24,782 nt of DNA from an uncultured Flavobacteriales bacterium (GTDB taxonomy: Bacteria; Bacteroidota; Bacteroidia; Flavobacteriales_E; Vicingaceae): positions 1 to 24,782 of the forward strand of contig CALCHN010000083.1 of NCBI GenBank assembly GCA_937901255.1, written 5' to 3'. Made by a program: the position numbers and the translations under genes. This document shows positions 1 through 7,112 of this stretch, in pieces. Each line of letters begins with the position of its first letter. The first letter of the stretch is position 1. Under the pieces are notes generated by a model that had not been told where the DNA came from, searched no databases, and saw only the letters and a list, made by a program, of their open reading frames with translations.

Positions 1-202
1 CTCTGTGAGGTGGCTGAGCGGTAATACCACATAAATAAATGGCTTTAATTAAAAATGCATCTGCCGTTCTGAATACCGAACCTATGTTGTTTAAACTTCT
101 AATATTATCTAATACGATTATTATTGGCTGCTTTTGCTCTTGTTTAAAATCATCCTCACTCAACCTGTTTAACTCGTCATTAGCTATTTTTCTATGCTTC
201 AT
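1..202 (-). CDS. SpoU/TrmH-family RNA 2'-O-methyltransferase, N-terminal fragment (cut by window edge)
   Basis: The minus strand is open from an ATG at 202 to the window edge, giving 67 residues beginning MKHRKIANDELNRLS. Residues 23-50 (IIIVLDNIRSLNNIGSVFRT followed by ADAF) match the start of the SpoU methylase domain: the LDNIRSxxNxGSxxRTAxAF signature is the SAM-dependent, knotted (SPOUT) RNA ribose methyltransferase motif 1, with the conserved Asn and Arg visible. An in-frame TAA lies three codons upstream of the ATG, so this start is well supported. The family methylates ribose 2'-OH groups of tRNA or rRNA; which RNA cannot be told from the fragment. The short N-terminal extension before the SPOUT domain is typical of compact Bacteroidota TrmH-like proteins (about 170-180 aa). 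It is downstream of the BNR protein gene, separated by a heptamer-periodic spacer, and could be cotranscribed with it. Confidence 0.85.
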   Translation of the reverse strand, partial: MKHRKIANDELNRLSEDDFKQEQKQPIIIVLDNIRSLNNIGSVFRTADAFLIKAIYLCGITAQPPHR

Positions 203-207
203 TAATC

Positions 208-256
208 GTTATTTGTTATCTGTTAATCATCAATCTCTAATTTCTAATCTCTAATA
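208..256. repeat. Degenerate heptamer-periodic intergenic tract (7 units)
   Basis: These 49 bases divide exactly into seven 7-mers without a phase break: GTTA-type units first (GTTATTT, GTTATCT), then TCTAAT-type units (TCTAATT, TCTAATC, TCTAATA). Read on the minus strand, the sense of the gene ending at 259, the last three become TATTAGA, GATTAGA and AATTAGA. The tract fills nearly the whole gap between the stop of the BNR gene and the start of the methyltransferase gene. Confidence 0.7.
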
Positions 257-258
257 CA

Positions 259-3200
259 TCACTCCTCTTTCCATTCGCTATTTCTACCAGGCGTATAAGG
301 GCTTGGAGTTATGGCTAACTTTTTCTCCAATGCTTCTACTTTTTTAACACTTTGTTGTACTATCGTCAATACAGGTTCGTATTCGTTTTTAGCAATAGCA
401 ATATTATCTTTTGAAGTTGTAGTTGGTGCCGATGTTGAATTCCATAAACCATAAACTACCGTTTCTATTCTATCCATAATACTCGGATAAGTTTCAAACT
501 CATACTTTGCAATTGCGTTATCTCCATAAAGCATAATGCTTACTTCTTCTAATTCAGCTTGCATTTTTTTCACTTCTTCCAACAAACTTATGTCTATTGA
601 AGGATAAGATTGTATTGCTTTTTTGATATGAGCTAACCTATCCTTAACTTCTCCCATAAGTTTGCTGGTTCCTTGCACAGAACGTCTTAATTCTGCCACT
701 TCTTTCTGGAACGCCAACAATGCTTTTTTATCTGTGGCTGCTAAAGAGTTGTTGTTCAATAAATCTATTTCAAAAGATTTAGGCTCTGCCAACTGCGTTA
801 CTTTTCCGTTATCATCTAAATACATGGTTACAGAATAAGTTCCCGGTAATGCCAACTGACCCACATCAAAAGAGCCATATCTGCCTGGTTTATTAACTTT
901 AAGTTTTATAGGAGTTGTAGTAGTATATCTATAATTCCAAACTACTTTATTAATTCCAGCCTTAGCTTCAGTAGTAATTTTTTGAACTTCATTGCCCGCT
1001 GCATCTTTTATTACAAATAAGAAATAAGGTTTTTCTTCTGTAGCTTCTTTTCTTATTTCATCAAAAGAAGGATAATAGTTATCTTTATTTTTCTTTTCTA
1101 AGGCTTTTCGTTTTTCTTTAGCTGTTTTTAAGGTATCACTAAAATAATAAGTAATTACAGCTCCTAAAGGTTTGTTTTCGGCAGTAAAATAACTTTCGCC
1201 TTGAGATGCTTTATCTCTTCCACCCAAAGGTTGAGAAGGAATGTACATTAATCCTTTTTTTATGTCAAACAAATGTACTTTTTTCTTCAATAATTCTTTG
1301 TCTGCCAATTCTCTTAAAGGAGCATAATTATCTAACACAAAAAATCCTCTACCAAAAGAACCTAACACCAAATCATCTTCTCTTTCTTGAATTTCCATAT
1401 CTCTAATAGCGATAGTAGGCACTCCCGATTTTAACTGAAACCATTTTTGTCCTCCATTAAGCGTTACAAAAACACCAAACTCTGTCCCTGCAAATAATAA
1501 ATCTGGATTTTTATGATCTTCTGCAAACGAATACACTGCTCCATTTTTTGGTAAATTTCCTGCTATAGATTTCCAACTTTTTCCTGCATCTTCACTTTTT
1601 AATAAATAAGGAGTAAAATCTCCTCTTTTATGATTATTGAAAACTGCATAAACCGTTTTTTGATTGTGTTTCGATGCTTTTAGCATATTCACATAAGTCA
1701 TTTCAGGCACATCAGTAAATTTCTCGTGTTTCTCCCAAGAATTACCACCATTTTCACTCACCTGAATTAAACCATCATCTGTGCCAACATAGAGCAAACC
1801 TTCTTTTAATGGAGATTCATCTAAAGCAACAATGTTTCCGTAAATAGTAGTAGATTTATTTTTCATTACCGCATCCATACTCCAAACTTTACCCATTACC
1901 TTCATTTTATTTCTATCCAATTGACGCGTTAAATCACCACTTACTTCCTCCCAACTATTTCCTCTATCGTTACTTTTAAAGAGTTTATTGGCAGCAAAAT
2001 ATAATCTTTTATGCTCATGCGGACTAATCAACAACGGTGCGTCCCAATTCCATCTGTACGCTGGTTGTCCCTGCTTTGGAAATGGTTGAATAGGCACTTT
2101 TTCTCCACTATTTTTCTCATACCTTACCAACCAACCATACTGGGCTTGGGAATAAACAATGTTAGGATCAACTGGGTCAACCTGAGATTCAAAACCATCA
2201 CCACCATTAGTAATAAACCAATCTGAATTTACAATTCCTGCGTGGTTGATGGTGTTAGATGGTCCTCCAATACTGTTATTATCTTGTGTTCCTCCATAGA
2301 TATAATAAAAAGGTAACGTATTGTCAACCGTAACTTTATAAAATTGGGTTACAGGTAAATTCGTTTTAAATTGATAAGTTGAACCTCCATCCCAAGTTTC
2401 ATAAATACCACCATCTGTTCCTATTAAAAAATGATTAGTGTTATTAGGATTTATCCAAATACAATGATTATCAACATGTTTATGTTTTTCTCCCGTTCTT
2501 TTAAAGGTTTTTCCACCATCTTCAGTATGATGTAGCCAAGTATCCATGGCATAAACCTTTTCAGGATTTTTTGGGTCGCAAATTATTTCTTGATAATAAT
2601 TTCCACTAGTAGAGTAATCGCCTCTTTTTTCCCATGAAGCACCTCTATTATTGCTTCTGTAAAAACCACCATTTTTATCGTTGGCAGCTTCTACAATGGC
2701 ATATATATATTCCGGATTAGCAGGAGATATTGCCAAACCTATTCTTCCAATATCTTCTTTAGGCAATCCTTTATTTATTTTCTCCCATGTTTTTCCACCG
2801 TTTGTAGTTTTATGAATTCCTGATTCTGGGCCACCACCAACATAAGTAAAAACATGTCTTCTACGTTGGTGGGCTGCTGCATAAAGCACATCAGGGTTTC
2901 TAGGATCCATTACAATTTCTGATATTCCTGTATCATCACTAATAAATAAAACTCTTTCCCAAGTTTTACCGCCATCAGTAGTCTTATAAACGCCTCTTTC
3001 GCCACCCTCTTTCCATAAAGGACCATAAGCTGCAACATAAACAATGTTAGAATTTTTAGGATGAACAATAATATTTCCGATATGTTCAGAAGTTTTTAAG
3101 CCCATATTTTTCCATGATTTACCCCCATCCGCAGAAAAATAAATACCATCGCCATAAGCCACACTTCTTTGGTTGTTATTTTCGCCAGTACCTACCCAAA

Positions 3201-3525
3201 TAGCGTTTTCATTATTCGGGTCTATGGTTACACAGGCTATAGAATAAGCTCCCTGACTATCAAAAATTGGTTTAAAAGTAGTTCCTGCATTATCTGTTTT
3301 CCAAACTCCACCAGAAGCTACTGCAACATAATATTGAGAAAAATTGTTTGGATTAACAGCAATATCAGCAATTCTGCCCGAAGTAAAAGCTGGTCCAACA
3401 TTTCTGAACTTAAAAGCATTAAACAACGCAGATTTTAATTCAGCAGCAGTATTTTTTTGAGCAACAACATTAAATGAAAATAAGGTTATTACACTAATTA
3501 GTAAGAATTTAAATTTATTTTGCAT
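259..3525 (-). CDS. Secreted BNR/Asp-box repeat beta-propeller protein (VPS10/sortilin-like, often labelled glycosyl hydrolase)
   Basis: This 1088-residue protein starts with a signal peptide (residues 1-23, ending VVAQ). The opening FRNVGPAFTSGRIADIAVNP is the hallmark of the Bacteroidota propeller family related to sortilin/VPS10 and sialidase folds. At least ten Asp-box units (S/T-x-D/N-x-G-x-S/T-W/F) are visible across residues 77-750, for example SADGGKSW, TTDGGKTW, TTNGGKTW, TEDGGKTF, SENGGNSW and SEDAGKSW, consistent with two multi-bladed propellers. After about residue 780 comes a beta-sandwich-like region, then a charged helical C-terminus (about 950-1088). There is no T9SS sorting domain, so it is probably periplasmic or exported otherwise. 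Catalytic activity is not evident; databases commonly name such proteins glycosyl hydrolase, which the sequence does not prove. It starts two bases after the thioesterase stop, so the two genes are probably cotranscribed. Confidence 0.85.
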   Translation of the reverse strand: MQNKFKFLLISVITLFSFNVVAQKNTAAELKSALFNAFKFRNVGPAFTSGRIADIAVNPNNFSQYYVAVASGGVWKTDNAGTTFKPIFDSQGAYSIACVTIDPNNENAIWVGTGENNNQRSVAYGDGIYFSADGGKSWKNMGLKTSEHIGNIIVHPKNSNIVYVAAYGPLWKEGGERGVYKTTDGGKTWERVLFISDDTGISEIVMDPRNPDVLYAAAHQRRRHVFTYVGGGPESGIHKTTNGGKTWEKINKGLPKEDIGRIGLAISPANPEYIYAIVEAANDKNGGFYRSNNRGASWEKRGDYSTSGNYYQEIICDPKNPEKVYAMDTWLHHTEDGGKTFKRTGEKHKHVDNHCIWINPNNTNHFLIGTDGGIYETWDGGSTYQFKTNLPVTQFYKVTVDNTLPFYYIYGGTQDNNSIGGPSNTINHAGIVNSDWFITNGGDGFESQVDPVDPNIVYSQAQYGWLVRYEKNSGEKVPIQPFPKQGQPAYRWNWDAPLLISPHEHKRLYFAANKLFKSNDRGNSWEEVSGDLTRQLDRNKMKVMGKVWSMDAVMKNKSTTIYGNIVALDESPLKEGLLYVGTDDGLIQVSENGGNSWEKHEKFTDVPEMTYVNMLKASKHNQKTVYAVFNNHKRGDFTPYLLKSEDAGKSWKSIAGNLPKNGAVYSFAEDHKNPDLLFAGTEFGVFVTLNGGQKWFQLKSGVPTIAIRDMEIQEREDDLVLGSFGRGFFVLDNYAPLRELADKELLKKKVHLFDIKKGLMYIPSQPLGGRDKASQGESYFTAENKPLGAVITYYFSDTLKTAKEKRKALEKKNKDNYYPSFDEIRKEATEEKPYFLFVIKDAAGNEVQKITTEAKAGINKVVWNYRYTTTTPIKLKVNKPGRYGSFDVGQLALPGTYSVTMYLDDNGKVTQLAEPKSFEIDLLNNNSLAATDKKALLAFQKEVAELRRSVQGTSKLMGEVKDRLAHIKKAIQSYPSIDISLLEEVKKMQAELEEVSIMLYGDNAIAKYEFETYPSIMDRIETVVYGLWNSTSAPTTTSKDNIAIAKNEYEPVLTIVQQSVKKVEALEKKLAITPSPYTPGRNSEWKEE

Positions 3526-3527
3526 GC

Positions 3528-3974
3528 TTATATTTTTTTAGAAGATAGAAATTCAAAAATATCACTTTTTTCGGCAGGATAAGCATTAAAAGTTCCCAAA
3601 GCTTTTGCTACTAATTCATCATTTTGATTATAGATTTCCCCAGAAGCAGATAAAATTCTTTTCCCTTGAAAATCAACTTTACCGATACCTTTTAACTTAT
3701 CTCCAAGAAAAGCAGGTTGGTAATAATTAATTTTAAACTCCACAGTTGAAACCAATCTTCTATCTTTAACAACTGCTGTTAATGCCGCAACACCAAGCAC
3801 TCCATCCATCATGGCAGCTATCATTCCTCCATGAATAGTAGTTTTTGTAGCCAAATGTTTCTCCAACACTTCCATTTCGTAGTGTATATTCCCCGGACTT
3901 TTAATGGTTAATTTCATTCCATTATCTCTTCCAAATTGATTTACTTTATGATATATATCAATTAAATCTTCCAT
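3528..3974 (-). CDS. PaaI-family hotdog-fold thioesterase
   Basis: This 148-residue protein has the hotdog acyl-CoA thioesterase pattern of the PaaI/4HBT family. The sequence TTIHGGMIAAMMDGVLGVAA (about residues 45-64) carries the HGG-x(6)-D signature, in which the Asp is the usual catalytic acid of this subgroup, followed by STVEFKINYYQPAFLGDKL, the typical second strand region. It would hydrolyse a CoA thioester; the acyl substrate cannot be read from the sequence. Length is normal for the family. It lies two bases upstream of the BNR propeller gene on the same strand, and the tight spacing suggests cotranscription without an obvious functional link. A divergent 109-bp gap separates it from the lipoprotein gene at 4084. 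Confidence 0.85.
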   Translation of the reverse strand: MEDLIDIYHKVNQFGRDNGMKLTIKSPGNIHYEMEVLEKHLATKTTIHGGMIAAMMDGVLGVAALTAVVKDRRLVSTVEFKINYYQPAFLGDKLKGIGKVDFQGKRILSASGEIYNQNDELVAKALGTFNAYPAEKSDIFEFLSSKKI

Positions 3975-4083
3975 TTCTTTGTGTTAAGTTTTTTTAAATT
4001 ATTAATTTTAAACAATTCAAAATTCAGGAAAAATATTTCTTTATTTTGTAATTACAGAAACAAATCAATAAAACGAACAGATT

Positions 4084-4935
4084 ATGTATAACAAACTGAA
4101 ATTATTACTACTGCTTTTAGCAACTACCTTGTTTTTTTCTTGTAATAATGATGAACTTGAAAACCGTATTGCCGACCTACAACAAGATAGTTTAAGTGCT
4201 GTAAGCGAGTTAAATGGTAAAGAAAAAGAAATTCTTACTTACATTTCTTCGTTAAACGAAATTCAAGAAAATTTAGTGGAGATAAAAGAAAGAGAGAAGT
4301 TGATGACTACTCGTTTTGATAAGGGTAATGAAATTACGCCTAACATGAAAGAGCAAATTCTTGAAGACATTAACCTTATTAATGGTTTATTACAAGAGAA
4401 TAAAGATAAAATGGCTGCTCTATCTAGCAGGTTAAAAAAATCTAACTTAAAAATTGCTGAGTTAGAAAAAATGATAGAAATGTTGGCTACCCAAGTACAA
4501 GAAAAAGATGCTCAGATTGCTGATTTACAGACAAAATTAGCTCAGGCTAACGAACAAATTAAAGTACTTTTTGAAGAATATAATTTAAGATTAGAAGAAC
4601 TTGGTGAGCAAGAAGATTTATTAAATACTGCTTACTACTGTTTTGGAACTTCTAAAGAGTTATTGGCAAATGGTGTTATAACTAAGGAAGGTGGTTTTAT
4701 TGGTATTGGAAAAACACAAAAATTGGCTGATGAATTTAATAAAAAATACTTTACCCAAGTTGATATTACTGTAACTAACGAAATTGCTTTAGCAGCTACA
4801 AAAGCAAAGGTGGTTACCAATCATCCTTCTAGCTCTTACGAAATTAAAGGCGAAAAAACTGCTGATAGAATTATTATTAAAGACCCAGAAGCTTTTTGGT
4901 CAGCTTCTAAATATTTGGTAGTTATTGTTGATTAA
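4084..4935 (+). CDS. Coiled-coil lipoprotein, Cbp1-like family
   Basis: This 283-residue protein has a lipoprotein signal peptide: a run of leucines, then LFFSC with the lipid-accepting Cys at about residue 20. Residues 22-175 are strongly heptad-rich (LENRIADLQQ, KIAELEKMIE, DAQIADLQTK), predicting a long coiled coil. The last 105 residues form a compact domain beginning with NTAYYCFGTSKEL and ending in YLVVIVD. This layout is common in Bacteroidota and resembles proteins labelled Cbp1-family collagen-binding adhesins; I take that as family likeness, not evidence of collagen binding. It probably sits as a lipoprotein in the outer or inner membrane envelope. Its stop codon overlaps that of the convergent gene at 4932 by four bases. 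A weak -7-like box (one mismatch to TAnnTTTG) lies at 4041-4048. Confidence 0.75.
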   Translation: MYNKLKLLLLLLATTLFFSCNNDELENRIADLQQDSLSAVSELNGKEKEILTYISSLNEIQENLVEIKEREKLMTTRFDKGNEITPNMKEQILEDINLINGLLQENKDKMAALSSRLKKSNLKIAELEKMIEMLATQVQEKDAQIADLQTKLAQANEQIKVLFEEYNLRLEELGEQEDLLNTAYYCFGTSKELLANGVITKEGGFIGIGKTQKLADEFNKKYFTQVDITVTNEIALAATKAKVVTNHPSSSYEIKGEKTADRIIIKDPEAFWSASKYLVVIVD

Positions 4936-5687
4936 AATCCTTCAAAAATACCTAAGCCAAACAAGCTGAAATCGTATTTTACAGGGTCATTCTTATCAAA
5001 ATTTCTTAACTGATTGGTAAGCTCTTCTACTGCTTGCCAATCATTTTGTTTTCTATTAAGCAATCCTAATTTTCTAGCAACATTTCCAGAATGAACATCT
5101 AGTGGACACATTAAGTATTTCGGTTCAATGGTATTCCAAATTCCAAAATCTACACCTTGTTTATCTTTTCTACACATCCATCTTAAATACATATTAATTC
5201 TTTTAGCAGAAGATTTTTTTAATGGATCTGCAACATGTTTTTCGGTTCTTTTAGGATGTTCTATTTCAAAAAATACTTTTTTAAAATGATGTATGGATTT
5301 TTTCATATCGGCAGAATGCAAAGCAAAAACATTTTCTAATCCACCATGCTTAGTGTAAATATGTTGCAACGATTGTATGAAAAATGTTAAATCAGTAGAA
5401 TTAAAAGTTCTATGTACAAATTTATTTAGTCTCTTTAAATCATTTTCAGAATGGTTCATCACAAAATCATAAGGAGCTAAATCCATTAATTCAACCATTT
5501 TTTTACCGTTAGTAATAATGCTTTTTCTTTGTCCCCAAGCAATTGTTGCTACCAAAAACCCGGCAATTTCAATATCTTCTTTTTTATCAAACAAATGTGG
5601 TATGGATATTGGGTCTGATGCTATAAATTCTAATTGATTGAACTGATTGTACTTTTCTTCTAATAAATTGTAAATTTCCTGATTCAT
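4932..5687 (-). CDS. TIGR02757 / DUF2400 family protein
   Basis: This 251-residue protein matches the TIGR02757 (DUF2400) family as I know it from Bacteroidota: an N-terminal ASDPISIPHLF, then IAGFLVATIAWGQRKSI (about residues 40-56), an all-helical middle, a central LRWMCRKDKQGVDFGIW and the C-terminal motif LMCPLDVHSGNVARKLGLL with DPVKYDFSLFGLG at the end. The CPLDVH...ARKLGLL stretch resembles the helix-hairpin-helix DNA glycosylase superfamily, and a remote nucleic-acid link has been suggested for the family, but no function is established. Length is full. It is convergent with the lipoprotein gene (stops overlap at 4932-4935) and divergent from the DUF4294 gene across only 48 bp, so the two promoters must share or overlap that space. 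Confidence 0.8.
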   Translation of the reverse strand: MNQEIYNLLEEKYNQFNQLEFIASDPISIPHLFDKKEDIEIAGFLVATIAWGQRKSIITNGKKMVELMDLAPYDFVMNHSENDLKRLNKFVHRTFNSTDLTFFIQSLQHIYTKHGGLENVFALHSADMKKSIHHFKKVFFEIEHPKRTEKHVADPLKKSSAKRINMYLRWMCRKDKQGVDFGIWNTIEPKYLMCPLDVHSGNVARKLGLLNRKQNDWQAVEELTNQLRNFDKNDPVKYDFSLFGLGIFEGF

Positions 5688-5735
5688 TTGGTGCTATTTT
5701 CGCTTATTTTACTACTTTTAATTTTTTATTATTGA

Positions 5736-6464
5736 ATGATTCGATTTGTAAACATACTATTATTTGTGTTAAGCATTAGCTTAAGTGGAGAGGTATTTTC
5801 TCAATCTAACAAAGAAAAAAAACTTGCTAAAGATTCTTTAATCGAGTTAATTCATAACGATTCTTTGATGCTTTATTTAAAAAATAAAAACGGTTATAAC
5901 ACGCAAGAAGATACCAGTTTTAAAGTTTTTGAAACAGTTGCCCCTAATGGAAGTATCGCTCAAATGACTATAATAGATGGTGATACTGTTTATTTGTTTA
6001 CCTTAGAAGATTTTAAAGTTGTAGAACTAAGTTCTTATGGAGATGTAGAAAAAGATAAACAACTAAGAAGATTAAAATATCATGTTACCAAAGTGTATCC
6101 TTACGCTAAAATTGCAGTTGATAAGTTTAATCAATATAGTGCAGAAATAGAAAGTGTAAAGTCAAAAAGTAAAAAGAGAAAACTATTAAAACAAAGAGAG
6201 CAAGAGTTGAAAGAAGAGTTTACAGAGGTAATTAAAAAACTAACGGTTACCCAAGGTAGAATATTAGTAAAATTAATTGATAGAGGTACAGGAGAATCTA
6301 CTTATGACATTATTAAGGAAATGCGAGGTGGTTTTAAGGCGTTTATTTATCAAGGTGTAGCAAAGTTGTATTCAGGAGATTTAAAATCAAGATACGACCC
6401 TAAAAACAACGAGGAAGACGAAATGATTGAGCGAATAGTGCAAAGTATTGAAGCCAACCAATAA
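5736..6464 (+). CDS. DUF4294 domain-containing exported protein
   Basis: This 242-residue protein begins with a signal peptide (residues 1-23, ending GEVFSQ). The C-terminal half carries the DUF4294 signature: LRRLKYHVTKVYPYAKIAVD (about 108-127), a basic amphipathic helix (KSKSKKRKLLKQREQELKEE), then LVKLIDRGTGESTYDIIKEM and FKAFIYQGVAKLYSGDLKSR. The family is found widely in Bacteroidota and has no known function; it is predicted to be periplasmic. The ATG at 5736 is the only start that retains the signal peptide. It ends one base before the stop of the convergent START-like gene at 6466. Confidence 0.8.
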   Translation: MIRFVNILLFVLSISLSGEVFSQSNKEKKLAKDSLIELIHNDSLMLYLKNKNGYNTQEDTSFKVFETVAPNGSIAQMTIIDGDTVYLFTLEDFKVVELSSYGDVEKDKQLRRLKYHVTKVYPYAKIAVDKFNQYSAEIESVKSKSKKRKLLKQREQELKEEFTEVIKKLTVTQGRILVKLIDRGTGESTYDIIKEMRGGFKAFIYQGVAKLYSGDLKSRYDPKNNEEDEMIERIVQSIEANQ

Positions 6465-6465
6465 G

Positions 6466-6849
6466 TTAAACTCCAATAATGTTATGCAAGTCGTTAATTT
6501 GGCTTTCCCAAAGCATTTTAGCTTCTTCTACTTCATCTTCATAAGCAAAATCAGTAATAACAAGTGCTACTTCTTTTGTAAGCTCATCAATTTCTATTCT
6601 TAATTCTATATAAGCTTCATCATCCTCTTCTTCTAACCATCTAAATCTAATACATTTTCCTTTAATTTTAGAGATTACTTTAGCTTGTTCTTCAGAACCA
6701 TCCCAAGAAAAAGTGAAAATACCATCTTTAAAGTTAACATCATCTGCAAACCATTCTGCCATAGCACTAGGCGTTGAAATATAATTATAAAGCATTTTTG
6801 GAGATACTTTTATCATAAATTCCTGTTCAAACATTATTTTTTCACTCAT
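6466..6849 (-). CDS. START-like domain protein (SRPBCC superfamily)
   Basis: This 127-residue cytoplasmic protein has the pattern of the small START-like family of Bacteroidota: EQEFMIKVSPKMLYNYISTP (about residues 8-27), SAMAEWFADDVNF, then FSWDGSEEQAKV and a very acidic RFRWLEEEDDEAYIELRIE, ending in a long C-terminal helix (EEAKMLWESQINDLHNIIG). The SRPBCC/Bet v1 fold binds hydrophobic ligands in general; the ligand and role here are unknown. An alternative start at the Met at residue 6 is possible, but the first ATG is used since it follows a normal spacer. The gene converges on the DUF4294 gene with a one-base gap, and its 5' side faces the tRNA promoter region. Confidence 0.8.
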   Translation of the reverse strand: MSEKIMFEQEFMIKVSPKMLYNYISTPSAMAEWFADDVNFKDGIFTFSWDGSEEQAKVISKIKGKCIRFRWLEEEDDEAYIELRIEIDELTKEVALVITDFAYEDEVEEAKMLWESQINDLHNIIGV

Positions 6850-6958
6850 TTCTTATTGATTTTAAACCAACTCGCAATATAAGAAAAAATTTATTTTTAA
6901 TTAGAAAAATATTTTTGAAAAAAAAAGATTTTAATCGCTTCTAAAAAAACAAAACTAT

Positions 6959-6966
6959 TATATTTG
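6959..6966 (+). promoter_or_regulatory. -7 box of the tRNA-Met promoter
   Basis: TATATTTG matches the Bacteroidota consensus TAnnTTTG exactly and lies 12 bases before the tRNA 5' end, placing the start of transcription a few bases upstream of the mature tRNA. No convincing -33 TTG lies at the usual distance. Confidence 0.6.
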
Positions 6967-6978
6967 CAGCCACATTTT

Positions 6979-7052
6979 GGCGAGGTAGCTCAGTTGGTTA
7001 GAGCGCCGGATTCATAACCCGGAGGTCGAGAGTTCAAATCTCTCTCTCGCTA
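6979..7052 (+). tRNA. tRNA-Met (anticodon CAU)
   Basis: The cloverleaf can be drawn by hand. The seven-base acceptor arm 6979-6985 pairs with 7045-7051, with G-U pairs at both ends; the D-arm is GCTC/GAGC (6988-6991 with 7001-7004) with the AGTTGGTTA loop; the anticodon CAT is at 7013-7015; the T-arm GAGAG/CTCTC (7028-7032 with 7040-7044) closes the TTCAAAT loop. The bottom anticodon-stem pair (7010 with 7018) is A-C. The CCA end is not encoded, as usual in this phylum. A CAU anticodon can also belong to the lysidine-modified tRNA-Ile; the D-arm and anticodon-arm look more like elongator tRNA-Met, and the arm lacks the initiator features. Confidence 0.93.
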
Positions 7053-7057
7053 CAAAC

Positions 7058-7097
7058 AAAAAAAGCTCGAACTATGAATATAGTTCGAGCTTTTTTT
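7058..7097. terminator. Strong bidirectional intrinsic terminator
   Basis: GCTCGAACTAT (7065-7075) and its exact reverse complement (7080-7090) form an 11-bp stem with a four-base loop, flanked by seven A on the left and seven T on the right, so it works on both strands. It ends the tRNA transcript on the plus strand and the protease transcript coming from 7113 on the minus strand. Confidence 0.92.
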
Positions 7098-7112
7098 GTG
7101 GTAATTATTCAA

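Noticed and set aside
39..254. Plus-strand open frame of 71 codons over the start of the window
   Set aside because: It is the antisense of the methyltransferase fragment and the heptamer spacer; the minus-strand reading has a clear SpoU motif.
6979..7052. tRNA-Ile(CAU, lysidine) instead of tRNA-Met
   Set aside because: It cannot be excluded from the anticodon alone, but the overall arms fit elongator tRNA-Met better.
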